Assembly: GCF_009649745.1 (NCBI RefSeq)
Contig: NZ_WJNG01000001.1
Coordinates: 62,001 to 126,000, forward strand
Reading direction: 5' to 3'
Length of the DNA stretch: 64,000 nt
Source: Aquibacillus halophilus
GTDB lineage: Bacteria; Bacillota; Bacilli; Bacillales; Amphibacillaceae
Positions within the stretch are counted from its first letter, which is position 1; every line of letters begins with the position of its first letter. The notes under the pieces are model-generated. The model did not search any database and was not told the DNA's origin. It saw only the letters and a program-made list of their open reading frames with translations. Shown one piece after another: positions 8,895 to 17,930 of the stretch. A program made the position numbers and the translations under genes.

Positions 8895-9710
8895 TTACGC
8901 CCCTATCCTTTTAGATTCTTCTTTTTTCTCTTTTCTCTTTGTCAGTACATCATAGAGTTTTTCTGTTAACGGAAGTCCGATAAATATACTCATGTATAAC
9001 CCGGTAGATAGAGATAATAGATTACTAGCCCCTGCGAAGGCGAGGATATCAGTTTCCATAGCTGGGAAGGCTGCAACTAGCGAACCACTGGCCGCTGCCA
9101 TCATGCTTCCACTTCCAATCCCTGATGCCATCGCAAATGATAAAGGATGGAGAGGAGTCATTGTAGCTAGAAATCCTGAAATTAAGCCCATAAACACAGC
9201 ACCAAATACAGTTCCAAAAATATAGATTGACATTACCCCGCGACCTTCAGGAGAGTTGAAGCCATATTTGTCCATAATCAAACCGACGTTAGGCTCACGA
9301 GCAACCGAGTGCGTCATCCCAATTGCTTCTCTCTTTAGTCCTAGAAATACTGCAATCGGTAATGCAATTAGGATAGTTCCTAGGTTACCAAACTCTTGCA
9401 AAAGTAGTGCTGGACCCGCTTCAATAATTTGAGGCAAAGATGGGCCAATGATTACGCCGATTTTTGCAATTAGTAATGTTACCCCTAGGACAATAAGTGG
9501 TTCAGCATTTTTCGATTGTTTATCTTTAACAATTGGCGTGAAATATAAAGCAAGACCGATGATAATAGCATAAAGCATAGGTAATAATAAAATAACGCCC
9601 GGCCCGACTTGAAATGTGTGCGTCCCAATTAATTCAGTTAACAGTACAATCGCTAATACAACAGCATGGAGACGCCAATCTTTCCAAAGATTCTTTCTTT
9701 CTTCAGTCAT
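8895..9710 (-). CDS. DUF3100 family membrane protein
   Basis: This 271-residue polytopic protein has about eight hydrophobic segments and glycine/serine-rich loops (GIGSGSMMAAASGS near 195-208) typical of transporters. The sequence style and its pairing with a 150-residue membrane protein fit DUF3100 proteins, which lack an experimentally assigned function. The GAGGAGG site before the ATG is good. I read it as the likely permease of the N-acyl/N-carbamoyl amino acid cluster. No direct evidence of substrate exists. Confidence 0.75.
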   Translation of the reverse strand: MTEERKNLWKDWRLHAVVLAIVLLTELIGTHTFQVGPGVILLLPMLYAIIIGLALYFTPIVKDKQSKNAEPLIVLGVTLLIAKIGVIIGPSLPQIIEAGPALLLQEFGNLGTILIALPIAVFLGLKREAIGMTHSVAREPNVGLIMDKYGFNSPEGRGVMSIYIFGTVFGAVFMGLISGFLATMTPLHPLSFAMASGIGSGSMMAAASGSLVAAFPAMETDILAFAGASNLLSLSTGLYMSIFIGLPLTEKLYDVLTKRKEKKEESKRIGA

Positions 9711-9728
9711 ACGTATTCCTCCTCAAGT

Positions 9729-10625
9729 TTATTTAGGTACAATCAATGAATCTGCTAACTCTTCTAATACTTGGCTAACAGCGGATGTATCTAGCTCTCC
9801 TTTCCCTTTACTTTTGGCTATTGAGTAAAATTGTTCAATCGTAGCACTGAAAAAGGTCGGGATCTTTTCTTGTTTAGCAAGATCCATATATAATTGAATG
9901 TCCTTAGACATGTGCTGAAGCATAAACTTAACATTCTCATGATCGCCACTTATTAAATTAGGACCAAATACAGACATTACTTTCGTGTGGGCCGATCCCT
10001 TTTGCATCATTTCTGCAATTTTTTCCACCGGCACCCCGGCCTTTACTCCTGTTAAAAACGCTTCGCTAAGTAAAGTAATAATCCCGGCAACGACCATGTT
10101 ATTACATAATTTGATCACTTGCCCTGAGCCAGACTCGCCGATATACTCAATCTCCTTACCAATTGCCGTAAGAAGTGGGTAAATATCATTAAACCGATCC
10201 GGATCACCGCCGACAACAATCGTAAGCTCTCCTTTGTCAGCGCCATCTGGTCCACCGCTTAACGGACAGTCGAAAAAGGCTATGTCTTTTTGTTTGGATT
10301 GTTCAAAGATGACCCTAGTTGTTGCTACATCGGTTGTACTAACATCAATGATATAGCTTCCCTTGGGCATAAAACTAAGTGCCCCATCGTCACCGACGAT
10401 TGTCTCTTCGACCAAGTGTGGTGATGGTAAAGATGTAATTAAGTATTCTGCCTGTTGAAAAAGTTCTTTTTTCTCAGCCGGAACAGCACCTAATTTCTTA
10501 ACACTCTCCATTGCCGGTTGATTGACATCAAACGCAAGCACATCGTATCCGTTGCTCACAAGATTTTTTATAATTCCTCTTCCCATTGCCCCGCATCCGA
10601 TTACACCGACCTTGTTCTTCTCCAT
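9729..10625 (-). CDS. NAD(P)-dependent beta-hydroxyacid dehydrogenase (3-hydroxyisobutyrate / tartronate-semialdehyde reductase family)
   Basis: Rossmann-type oxidoreductase of 298 residues with GVIGCGAMGRGI at the N-terminus, the substrate-binding DCPLSGGPDGADKG near residue 118, and GSGQVIKLCNNM near 168 carrying the conserved catalytic Lys and Asn. These are the defining motifs of the beta-hydroxyacid dehydrogenase family (GarR, MmsB, YkwC types). It would reduce a semialdehyde or oxidise a hydroxyacid. The adjacent aldehyde dehydrogenase suggests both act on the same semialdehyde carbon skeleton. Exact substrate unknown. Ribosome site AAAGGGGGG, start well supported. Confidence 0.88.
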   Translation of the reverse strand: MEKNKVGVIGCGAMGRGIIKNLVSNGYDVLAFDVNQPAMESVKKLGAVPAEKKELFQQAEYLITSLPSPHLVEETIVGDDGALSFMPKGSYIIDVSTTDVATTRVIFEQSKQKDIAFFDCPLSGGPDGADKGELTIVVGGDPDRFNDIYPLLTAIGKEIEYIGESGSGQVIKLCNNMVVAGIITLLSEAFLTGVKAGVPVEKIAEMMQKGSAHTKVMSVFGPNLISGDHENVKFMLQHMSKDIQLYMDLAKQEKIPTFFSATIEQFYSIAKSKGKGELDTSAVSQVLEELADSLIVPK

Positions 10626-10647
10626 ATTCGCCCCCCTTTCTGATTGT

Positions 10648-12099
10648 TTAAGGGTTTATATAAACAGTTTTATAATCAGTCCAAAAATCTAGAGCTGTAC
10701 TACCCTGTTCACGTGGCCCAATGCTAGATGTCTTCTTTCCACCAAATGGGTATTGATTTTCGAAATAGTTGGACGGGATGTTGACATGGGTAACACCGGA
10801 CTGGATATTACGGACAAAATGAAAGGCTTTTTCTAAATCCTTTGTAAAAATCGTTGAAGATAAGCCAAACTCCGTATTATTAGCCACTCGCATTGCTTCT
10901 TCGTAGGAGTCAGCTTCCATCACCGCAATAACTGGTCCAAAAATTTCTTCCTTAGCAATGGTCATCTCTTCTGTAACTCCACTAAATATGGTTGGTGCCA
11001 CAAAAAAGCCTTTGTCTAAGCCGTTATCGGTTAAACGTTTCCCACCAAATTCTAATTTCGCACCTTCTTGGATCGCACTGTTAACGTAGTGCAGATAGAC
11101 ATTTAGTTGTCCTTCATCAATAATTGGACCATTGTCGACGCCCTCGTCAAAACCATTGCCAACAACGAGTTCTCCTGCTTTTTTGACTAGCTTATCAACA
11201 ACTTCTTTAGCAATTGATTTTGGCACGATTAATCGACTCGTCCCGGTACAGCGCTGACCATTATCTAAAAAACCACTAACTATTAAACTGTCTACAGCCT
11301 GATCGATATCGGCATCCTCGAGAATAATCGATGGGTTCTTACCGCCCATTTCCGCTTGCATTCTACCACCACGAGCAGTTACTGCTTTACCGAGGGATAT
11401 TCCAACGTCAGAGGAGCCTGTAAATGAAACTGCTTTTAGTTCAGGATTTTCTCCAAATTCCTTACCAACAACAGATCCTGATCCAGTGATCATATTTAAT
11501 ACGCCTTTGGGAAGGCCCGATTTTTCAAATAGTTCAATGATTTTAATACTAATGAGAGAAGTATTACTTGCCGGCTTAAACACGACCGTATTCCCAGCGA
11601 CTAGTGCAGGAGCAATTTTCCATATGCCAATCCCAAGCGGAAAATTATAAGGCGCAATCACCCCAACAACACCAAGAGGTTCCCTGACTGTATAGCCGAA
11701 AATGTTAGCATCAACCGACGGAATCGTTTCACCCTTAAGCCTTGTCGCTTCGCCACTAAATTGCTTCATTGCTTGAATCGTTTTTGTTACTTCACCATTT
11801 GCTGATTCAAGTGATTTACCTACTTCTTTCGTTATTATTTCTGCCAACACTTCTCTTTCATTTTCCAATTCCTGAATGAGTCGAAAAAGCACATCACCAC
11901 GGTCTGGAACAGAGGTCGCTGACCATGAAGGGAACGCTTCTTTAGCAGATTCGATGGCGTTTTTCACATCGGCAACAGATGAACTTTGAAAATATCCTAA
12001 TACTTCCTCGGCATTTGCTGGATTGGTACTTGGATACGTTTCCCCTGTTTCTGAATCAATCCACTGACCATTTACATAATTCTGATAAGTAGCTACCAT
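10648..12099 (-). CDS. Aldehyde dehydrogenase family protein
   Basis: NAD(P)-dependent ALDH of 483 residues. Seen: APYNFPLGIGIWK near 150, GNTVVFKPA near 170, FTGSSDVG near 227, EMGGKNPSI (general-base Glu) near 250, and GQRCTGTSR with the catalytic Cys near 284. The closest general type I recall is the alpha-ketoglutaric semialdehyde / YcbD-like group. The start codon overlaps the end of the preceding M20 gene by 7 bp, with GGGGAGG upstream, showing tight coupling. It likely oxidises the semialdehyde handled by the neighbouring dehydrogenase. Confidence 0.9.
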   Translation of the reverse strand: MVATYQNYVNGQWIDSETGETYPSTNPANAEEVLGYFQSSSVADVKNAIESAKEAFPSWSATSVPDRGDVLFRLIQELENEREVLAEIITKEVGKSLESANGEVTKTIQAMKQFSGEATRLKGETIPSVDANIFGYTVREPLGVVGVIAPYNFPLGIGIWKIAPALVAGNTVVFKPASNTSLISIKIIELFEKSGLPKGVLNMITGSGSVVGKEFGENPELKAVSFTGSSDVGISLGKAVTARGGRMQAEMGGKNPSIILEDADIDQAVDSLIVSGFLDNGQRCTGTSRLIVPKSIAKEVVDKLVKKAGELVVGNGFDEGVDNGPIIDEGQLNVYLHYVNSAIQEGAKLEFGGKRLTDNGLDKGFFVAPTIFSGVTEEMTIAKEEIFGPVIAVMEADSYEEAMRVANNTEFGLSSTIFTKDLEKAFHFVRNIQSGVTHVNIPSNYFENQYPFGGKKTSSIGPREQGSTALDFWTDYKTVYINP

Positions 12100-13310
12100 C
12101 TTTTTTCCTCCCCATATGAACTTTGTTGCGCGTAGTGGTCAAGTGACTTTTCTAGTGTCCGTACAACCACGTCAACAGCATCTGGTATCACGTCATCGTT
12201 AACTAAAAAAGCGGAGTCATGCCATTGCTTCGACACACCTTTATCTTTATCACCAGTCCCAATCCAAAAATAACATCCTGGAACATGCTGTTGATACAGC
12301 GCAAAATCCTCCCCACCAAGGGTAGGTTTTGGTTGAACAACTGCATCCTCACCTAATGTTTCTAGGACTGCTTCTTTTACAATTTGAGTCATCAATGGAT
12401 CATTATCGATTGCCGGGACTTGCGGAATAAACTCTAACTTCGCTTCTGCACCGTATCCTTTGGCGATTTCCTTGGATATCCTTTCAATTAACTGAGGCAG
12501 CTGTGCGCGAATTTCAGGATTAAAGCTTCTAACAGTCCCAAATAATTCGGCTGTCCCAGCAATAACATTATGAGTTGTTCCCGAATGGAATGATCCTATT
12601 GTGATAACCACTGGTTCAAAGGGATCTAAGTTCCGACTCACTGCTGATTGAAGACCCATCACAACTGCCGAACCAGCAACAACGGAGTCAACTGTATTTT
12701 GTGGAATAGCACCGTGTCCGCTTTTGCCAGTTATTGTAATTCGAATTGTATCGACAGCCCCCATTAAGTGGTGGTCCGTAATTCCGACTTTACCAGCTAC
12801 TATGCCTGGTTGATTATGTACACCAAATATTGCTTTAATTTTTTGATCTGAAAACAAGCCCGCTTCAATTAGTTGCCTGGCCCCCTGGGTTGTTTCCTCG
12901 GCCGGTTGAAAAATCAGACGAACCGTCCCTCTGAGTTGATTTTTATTTTCAGCCAAAACAAGGGCTGCGCCTAATGCAATGGTCATATGGAAATCGTGTC
13001 CACATGCATGGGAAACTCCTTCATTTTTCGATGAATACGGGAGTCCTGTTTCTTCTTGAATTGGTAATGCATCAATGTCCGTTCGATAGGAAACCGTTGC
13101 TCCGGGTAATCCTCCTTGAATTTCTGCTACAACACCAGTTTCAATTTCTAAAGGGAGTATCGTGTAACCAGCTTCAGTAAGCCATTGTTTAATCCGTTCA
13201 GTCGTTTTAAATTCCTTCGAGCTAACCTCAGGAAACTGGTGCAATTCGTGTCTGATTTCAATCAACTTTTTGACTAGATTTTCTTGATTGCTCAGTTTTG
13301 TATGTCCCAA
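12093..13310 (-). CDS. M20-family N-acyl-amino-acid amidohydrolase (hippurate/IAA-amino-acid hydrolase type)
   Basis: Metal-dependent deacylase of 405 residues: YRTDIDALPIQEETGLPY near 75-95, HACGHDFHM (metal ligands) near 106, FQPAEE near 138 and a GHGAIP dimerisation-domain motif near 200. This is the AmaA/HipO/YxeP class, cleaving amides of amino acids in the cytosol. The start codon is TTG at 13310, supported by AAGGAG 8 nt upstream. First gene of the cluster, 87 bp downstream of the PucR-type regulator. Pairing with a carbamoylase-type M20 enzyme suggests stepwise release of an amino acid from a modified precursor. Confidence 0.9.
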   Translation of the reverse strand: MGHTKLSNQENLVKKLIEIRHELHQFPEVSSKEFKTTERIKQWLTEAGYTILPLEIETGVVAEIQGGLPGATVSYRTDIDALPIQEETGLPYSSKNEGVSHACGHDFHMTIALGAALVLAENKNQLRGTVRLIFQPAEETTQGARQLIEAGLFSDQKIKAIFGVHNQPGIVAGKVGITDHHLMGAVDTIRITITGKSGHGAIPQNTVDSVVAGSAVVMGLQSAVSRNLDPFEPVVITIGSFHSGTTHNVIAGTAELFGTVRSFNPEIRAQLPQLIERISKEIAKGYGAEAKLEFIPQVPAIDNDPLMTQIVKEAVLETLGEDAVVQPKPTLGGEDFALYQQHVPGCYFWIGTGDKDKGVSKQWHDSAFLVNDDVIPDAVDVVVRTLEKSLDHYAQQSSYGEEKRW

Positions 13311-13344
13311 TCGACCTTCTCCTTTATAAATAATGTTACCAATA

Positions 13345-13373
13345 ATTATAATATTCAGATATTTTTAATTAAA
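13345..13373 (-). promoter_or_regulatory. Candidate activator-dependent promoter of the amino-acid cluster
   Basis: A consensus -10 (TATAAT, minus strand, 13345-13350) lies 35 bp before the TTG start, but the -35 at the right distance (TTTAAT, 13368-13373) is poor. That is what one expects if the PucR-type protein encoded just upstream activates the operon. Positional inference only. Confidence 0.4.
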
Positions 13374-13397
13374 TGTGGACAGGGACACAATGCACAA

Positions 13398-14999
13398 CTA
13401 TTTACTGTTGCTAGCCACATATAGATTATAAGCGACTACCAAGTTTAACCAGTCACTTTCTTGGTCAAAGGAAATACTTAATCTATTTTCTATCTTTTTT
13501 ATCCGTTGATATAACGTATTTGGGTGAATGTGTAATTGCTCAGCAGTCAGTTTATGATTTTTATTTGAAAGCACTAAAGTCGATAAGGTATTTATGTAGA
13601 CTGATCCCATTTCAATTAGTGGTCCTATTTTATCATCAACAAAGAAGTTCAACGTTGTAGGATCGACCTTTTGTAGCAAGCGTTCAATCCCTAGTTTTGA
13701 ATAATTTACATAGATTTCTCCATTTGACTTGCCATAACGAACGGCATCCTGTGCTTCATGATAGGAGTTTCCCATTTCATTTATCGGTACTTTTCTTCCA
13801 ATTCCAAATACAATTTCCTTTTCTTTATTCCACTGATGTTGAATTTTTTCAACAAGCCTATCTATTACTTGTTCACTTGTTACCGGAATAATCAAAATGG
13901 CTTGGTATGTTCTAGTTAACACAAAACTTGAGCCACTAACCGTTTTGCTAATGGACTCTAGCGACCGGATAAACCTTTCTTTTTCCAGTAATAAATCAGG
14001 TCGCCACAACGAGGCATGTCGACCCTCGATAATCATACATACTAGCTCTGAATTCACATCCCAATTCACATAGTGTTGGATTCTTTTGAGCTCGCCATAA
14101 GGAATCCCCTCAATCATCTGTTGGAAGACCTCTTCACGGAAATGAAGTTCTTTTTCATAAAGCGCATTTATTTTAACTAATTCCAAGGCAAGTGCAGTTG
14201 CTGCATGCTCAACCGCAACAACCTCTAACGACCGTAATTGATCGATTTCTTTTTCAATATGAAGATAACCCATTGTTTCTTTACCACGAATAATCGGATA
14301 TGCCCTTGCATGATCGTCACCTATATGGTCTTGATACCTAATATTGACGTGAAGAAGCCGCTTTAATAAAGATAAAATCGTATCAATTCCACCACCCTCT
14401 AGGATGGCTTTAGTAAATTTTTTATGTATATCAATCGAATGCTTGAGTTGTTCATTTTTCTCACTCAAATCCTGAAAAAGATTAGAGTGAACAATGGCAA
14501 TCGCACTTTGATCGGCAATGATTTCGATTATACGGATATCATCATCAGTAAAATATCCATCATTTTCAAAGTTGTCCACAACAAGCACACCTAGACACTC
14601 TTCCTGATGGAGTAAAGGAACAGAAAAGGCGCTTTTCACCTGTCTTTTAAAGACTCCTTCGAAATAATGCTGATAGTTTTCAGTCGACATATTTGCCATG
14701 TTCTCTTTGATGATATCCTCTTTAGCGAATAAATAAGATTTCCGATCCGCATAGGTCTTACCTGTTAATGACTCTCCCGGCTGGAAAGCAATATTCCTCA
14801 TGATAGAAATATCGATTCCGACACCCTCAGCAACCCGAAGAACCTCTTCCTCCGGATCAAACAAATAGAGAATAACCGTATCAGAGACCTCTAGTAAATT
14901 TCTCGCTTCTTCTACCAGGGTTTTTAATATAACCCCAATATCTAAAGATTTTGTAAGTAACTTATTAATCTCAAACAACTTATTTATCTTGGACTCCAT
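13398..14999 (-). CDS. GAF-domain PucR/CdaR-type transcriptional regulator
   Basis: About 533 residues. An N-terminal GAF domain (about residues 15-170, with GESLTGKTY and SVPLLHQEECLGVLVV) is followed by a linker and a GGDEF-like CdaR middle domain (about 290-430). At the C-terminus there is the PucR-type helix-turn-helix (LTAEQLHIHPNTLYQRIKKIE). Such proteins activate catabolic operons on sensing a small metabolite. The ORF could begin at an ATG at 15032, but GAGGAG lies before the ATG at 14999, and the earlier ATG sits in repeat-derived sequence. Ends 87 bp upstream of the M20 gene, which it probably controls. Confidence 0.88.
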   Translation of the reverse strand: MESKINKLFEINKLLTKSLDIGVILKTLVEEARNLLEVSDTVILYLFDPEEEVLRVAEGVGIDISIMRNIAFQPGESLTGKTYADRKSYLFAKEDIIKENMANMSTENYQHYFEGVFKRQVKSAFSVPLLHQEECLGVLVVDNFENDGYFTDDDIRIIEIIADQSAIAIVHSNLFQDLSEKNEQLKHSIDIHKKFTKAILEGGGIDTILSLLKRLLHVNIRYQDHIGDDHARAYPIIRGKETMGYLHIEKEIDQLRSLEVVAVEHAATALALELVKINALYEKELHFREEVFQQMIEGIPYGELKRIQHYVNWDVNSELVCMIIEGRHASLWRPDLLLEKERFIRSLESISKTVSGSSFVLTRTYQAILIIPVTSEQVIDRLVEKIQHQWNKEKEIVFGIGRKVPINEMGNSYHEAQDAVRYGKSNGEIYVNYSKLGIERLLQKVDPTTLNFFVDDKIGPLIEMGSVYINTLSTLVLSNKNHKLTAEQLHIHPNTLYQRIKKIENRLSISFDQESDWLNLVVAYNLYVASNSK

Positions 15000-15043
15000 T
15001 GTTTCACTCCTCAGATACTTAGGCCGATTCATAGGGATTCATA

Positions 15044-15132
15044 GGGACGGTTCTTTTGAGTATATTATATAGGAAACTAGAGGATGGGGAAACATGTGAA
15101 TGGCGGGCGTGAACATGGGGACGGTTCGGGAA
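15044..15132 (+). repeat. Dispersed repeat copies upstream of the PucR-type gene
   Basis: A perfect plus copy at 15044-15058 and a truncated copy at 15118-15128 (GGGACGGTTC then GGG). The gene-free stretch 15000-15247 otherwise holds an imperfect hairpin around 15185-15246 (ACTCCCTAAATGG against CCATTAGGGGGT followed by a T-run), probably the end of the transposon remnant next to it. Confidence 0.75.
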
Positions 15133-15247
15133 CAGTGAAAAAGTCCCTTAAAATTTACGATTTTTAGAAAGCTCTTTTCTCCATAAAAAAACTCCCTAAA
15201 TGGTATAATTAGTACGTCGAAATACCAAACCATTAGGGGGTTTTTTT

Positions 15248-15419
15248 ATGCTTCAAAATACCAAAGCAATTTAGCTTTCACTCTGTATTCATATACTTAA
15301 AATCAATTTCCAAAGCCGTAGATTTTGGTTTTATTAATATATTATTAGAAGATACATACTGTAAAGAGTTTGGACGCCCTGAAAAGAACCGAAATGATAA
15401 TTTGGCCTGTGAAGATTAG
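15248..15419 (+). pseudogene. Remnant of an IS1182-type transposase gene (5' part)
   Basis: Conceptual translation starting at ATG 15248 gives MLQNTKAI then a stop. Further on, in another frame (about 15320-15417), it gives KAVDFGFINILLEDTY followed by CKEFGRPEKN. That pair of segments matches the N-terminal region of IS1182-like transposases in pattern (MLQ start, then D-F-FI-x-L, then Y-x-GR). The copy is frameshifted, carries stops and is cut off where the glpD stop begins, so it is a dead fragment. Upstream sequence with an inverted repeat and T-run could be the old element end. Moderate confidence because the fragment is short. Confidence 0.5.
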
Positions 15420-17104
15420 TTTGTTCCATAATTCAAAGGATATGTGACATCAAGGGACGGTTTTTCTGCTTCACGCAATAAAATTTTTAGTTCTTCGGTA
15501 TATTGCAGCTTTTGTTGTGGTGTCCATGTTAATTCATTTGACATGTAATTGATAATGTTTACTTTGTTTAAGTTTACCCAGTTGATATCAAAGAAAAGGG
15601 CGCCTGTACGCCTTACGAAGAAGTCCGCCGGTTTATACGCTAATTCGTATTCAATTGAATATTTAACCATAGCACATATCACTAAGTCCTTATCCTGACT
15701 GTTATCAATTTCCTTAACTGTTTTATATATGTCCAATAATTTAGTTATATTCGATCCATACCTAGATACAAGCTTGACAGCTTCCTCTTCTTCGATACCT
15801 AAACGGATAGCATTTTTGATATTTTTTGTTTTGAATGATTCAAAACCAACTGATCCGCCTACATCACCACCAGAAAGTAGCAGGTCCTTAGTGCTTAATT
15901 TGGTAAAAATGTTCCCACCGTCCTCTTTTAGCTTTTTAGCAACCAAATCAACAACGTCTTCGGCCATTTTTCTATATCCTGTTAGTTTACCACCGGCGAT
16001 AGAAATAAGTTTTGATTGAGAAATGAAAATCTCATCTTTGCGAGAAATTTCAGAGGGATCCTTACCTTCTTCATATATTAGTGGCCTTAATCCTGCCCAA
16101 CTTGATTCTACATCTAAAGCGCTTATATTAATTACCGGAAACATATATTCAATCACCTTTAATAGATAATCACGATCCGAAATAGTCACTGTTGGGTGGG
16201 ATATATCACCCTGATATACTGTATCCGTTGTCCCTACATATGTTTTCCCATCTCGCGGGATTGCAAAGATCATCCGTCCGTCAGGGGCGTCAAAATAGAT
16301 TGCTTGTTTCAATGGGAATCTTTCACCATCAAAGACCAAGTGAACACCCTTGGTCAGCTTTAATGTTTTTAGTTGTTTGGAACCATCTTTTTCTCTAATT
16401 GTATCCACCCATGGTCCCGTTGCATTAACGATTTTTTTGGCGTACACCTTGTAGCAATTATTATCTATTTGATCTTCAACTTCAACTCCACTAATTTCCC
16501 CATCTTCATAAATTAGGTTAATCACCTTTGCGTAGTTTATAGCGATAGCGCCCTTTTCTACTGCCCTTTTTAGAGTCTCTAAAGTTAACCGGGCGTCATC
16601 CGTTTTATATTCGACATAATAACCGGCACCTTTTATCCCCTCACTTTTTAACAAGGGCTCACGCTTTAAGGTTTCCTTTGGCTTTAACATCTTTCTTCTT
16701 TCAGCCTTTCGGACACCTGCTAAAAAGTCGTATATCCTTAGTCCAATACTTGTCGTTAGCGGACCAAAATTACCACCCTTGTAAAAGGGTAGTAACATCC
16801 ATTCGGGAGTTGTCACATGGGGGGCATTCTCAAAAACAATCGACCTTTCCTTACCAACTTCAGATACCACCCCAAATTGAAACTGCTTGAGATATCTAAG
16901 GCCACCGTGAACTAGCTTTGTTGATTTACTAGACGTTCCTGAAGCAAAATCATCCATATCGAGTAAAGCAATTTTCATTCCACGATTAGCCGAATCAAGC
17001 GCTATACCAGAGCCAGTAATACCACCACCTATAACTATCAAATCTAGTGTCGTATTTTTCATTTCTTTATACATGTTTTCTCTATTTAAACTGGAAAATG
17101 ACAT
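15416..17104 (-). CDS. glpD: Aerobic glycerol-3-phosphate dehydrogenase
   Basis: FAD-linked, membrane-associated enzyme oxidising glycerol-3-phosphate to dihydroxyacetone phosphate with quinone. Seen: VIGGGITGSGIALDSANRG (FAD site, near 24), SSKSTKLVHGGLRYL near 58, RDGKTYVGTTDT near 285 and SWAGLRPL near 330. At 562 residues it is slightly longer than B. subtilis GlpD. The excess is a C-terminal tail (AEKPSLDVT and following) read from an inverted copy of the dispersed repeat at 15454-15468. GGAGAAATTGAC precedes the ATG. It sits 65 bp after the glycerophosphodiesterase gene, consistent with handling its product. Confidence 0.95.
   Translation of the reverse strand: MSFSSLNRENMYKEMKNTTLDLIVIGGGITGSGIALDSANRGMKIALLDMDDFASGTSSKSTKLVHGGLRYLKQFQFGVVSEVGKERSIVFENAPHVTTPEWMLLPFYKGGNFGPLTTSIGLRIYDFLAGVRKAERRKMLKPKETLKREPLLKSEGIKGAGYYVEYKTDDARLTLETLKRAVEKGAIAINYAKVINLIYEDGEISGVEVEDQIDNNCYKVYAKKIVNATGPWVDTIREKDGSKQLKTLKLTKGVHLVFDGERFPLKQAIYFDAPDGRMIFAIPRDGKTYVGTTDTVYQGDISHPTVTISDRDYLLKVIEYMFPVINISALDVESSWAGLRPLIYEEGKDPSEISRKDEIFISQSKLISIAGGKLTGYRKMAEDVVDLVAKKLKEDGGNIFTKLSTKDLLLSGGDVGGSVGFESFKTKNIKNAIRLGIEEEEAVKLVSRYGSNITKLLDIYKTVKEIDNSQDKDLVICAMVKYSIEYELAYKPADFFVRRTGALFFDINWVNLNKVNIINYMSNELTWTPQQKLQYTEELKILLREAEKPSLDVTYPLNYGTN
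15454..15468 (+). repeat. Dispersed repeat inside the 3' end of glpD
   Basis: A near-perfect copy (GGGACGGTTTTTCTG). It lies antisense to glpD and is translated as part of the GlpD tail (Glu-Lys-Pro-Ser-Leu). Confidence 0.8.
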
Positions 17105-17169
17105 GTCAATTTCTCCTCAATATATCAACCTGTTTAGAAAAAAATAGGATTGGTTTCAAAATTAATTCA

Positions 17170-17907
17170 TTATAAAGCTTTATAATAGTTTTCTAAAATA
17201 CGCTTCATCTTTAGTGGATAGTTCGTAATAACTGCGTCTACATCCATTTCAAGCATTTCCATAAACTCAGTATCCGTGTTCACAGTCCATGGTCTTACAC
17301 TCATACCCTCCTTGTGCATACGATCTACAATGCTTCGCGAACTATTATGGAAGTGAGGATGAATTGATTGTGCTCCAACCTTTTTAGCATATTCCCAGGG
17401 CTCAAATATTCCCATCTCATATAAAATAGCCTTTTCAATCTCGGGGCAAATTATTGAAAGCTTTGCAATACTATTATGATTAAAGCTAGAAATAACAGTT
17501 CGTTTTTCCATTCCATATTTACTTATCAAATTAATGAGTTTCTCTTCCAACCCCTCATATGGAATGAGGTTATTTTTTAATTCAATGTTCAACTCCATCT
17601 TTGTCGGTTGTAAAAGTTCAAGCACTTCAGAAAGAAGTGGAATTTTTTCTCTTTTATAAATTTTAGACCTGTGGCCTGCTCTGACGCTTCGTAATTGTTC
17701 AAGGGATAGTTCACAAACCCAGCCAGTACCATCGGTTGTTCTATCAATTGTCTCGTCGTGAATCACCACAAGATGTCCATCATTACTCATTTGAACATCC
17801 AGCTCTATCCCATCGGCACCATGATCAACAGCGAGTTTAAACGCAGCCATCGTATTTTCCGGTGCTTTACCGGAAGCGCCTCGGTGTGCAAAAATCAATG
17901 TTTGCAT
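17170..17907 (-). CDS. Cytosolic glycerophosphodiester phosphodiesterase
   Basis: GDPD-family TIM barrel of 245 residues: FAHRGASGKAPENT at residue 6, GADGIELDVQ near 31, VVIHDETIDRTTDGTG near 48, and AELNIELK-type MELNIELKN near 110. It hydrolyses glycerophosphodiesters such as glycerophosphoethanolamine to glycerol-3-phosphate plus the alcohol. There is no signal peptide, so it works on imported substrate, unlike secreted GlpQ. AGGAGAG precedes the ATG. It lies between eutC and glpD in the same direction (23 and 65 bp gaps), placing it where ethanolamine and glycerol-3-phosphate routes meet. Confidence 0.92.
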   Translation of the reverse strand: MQTLIFAHRGASGKAPENTMAAFKLAVDHGADGIELDVQMSNDGHLVVIHDETIDRTTDGTGWVCELSLEQLRSVRAGHRSKIYKREKIPLLSEVLELLQPTKMELNIELKNNLIPYEGLEEKLINLISKYGMEKRTVISSFNHNSIAKLSIICPEIEKAILYEMGIFEPWEYAKKVGAQSIHPHFHNSSRSIVDRMHKEGMSVRPWTVNTDTEFMEMLEMDVDAVITNYPLKMKRILENYYKAL

Positions 17908-17930
17908 GAATCTCTCCTCACTTCTTCTTC

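Noticed and set aside
12911-12926. A repeat-like stretch (GAACCGTCCCT) inside the M20 amidohydrolase gene
   Set aside because: It encodes the conserved RGTVR residues just before FQPAEE of the enzyme and lacks the CAAAA part, so it is a chance match in a conserved coding segment.
13368-13397. A sigma-54 type promoter before the amino-acid cluster
   Set aside because: The GC/TGGAC pattern does not give GG and GC at -24/-12 spacing, and the PucR-type protein has no sigma-54 activation domain.
15039-15233. A 64-codon ORF between the PucR-type gene and the IS remnant
   Set aside because: Built from repeat copies and the element end; low-quality product and no start signal.
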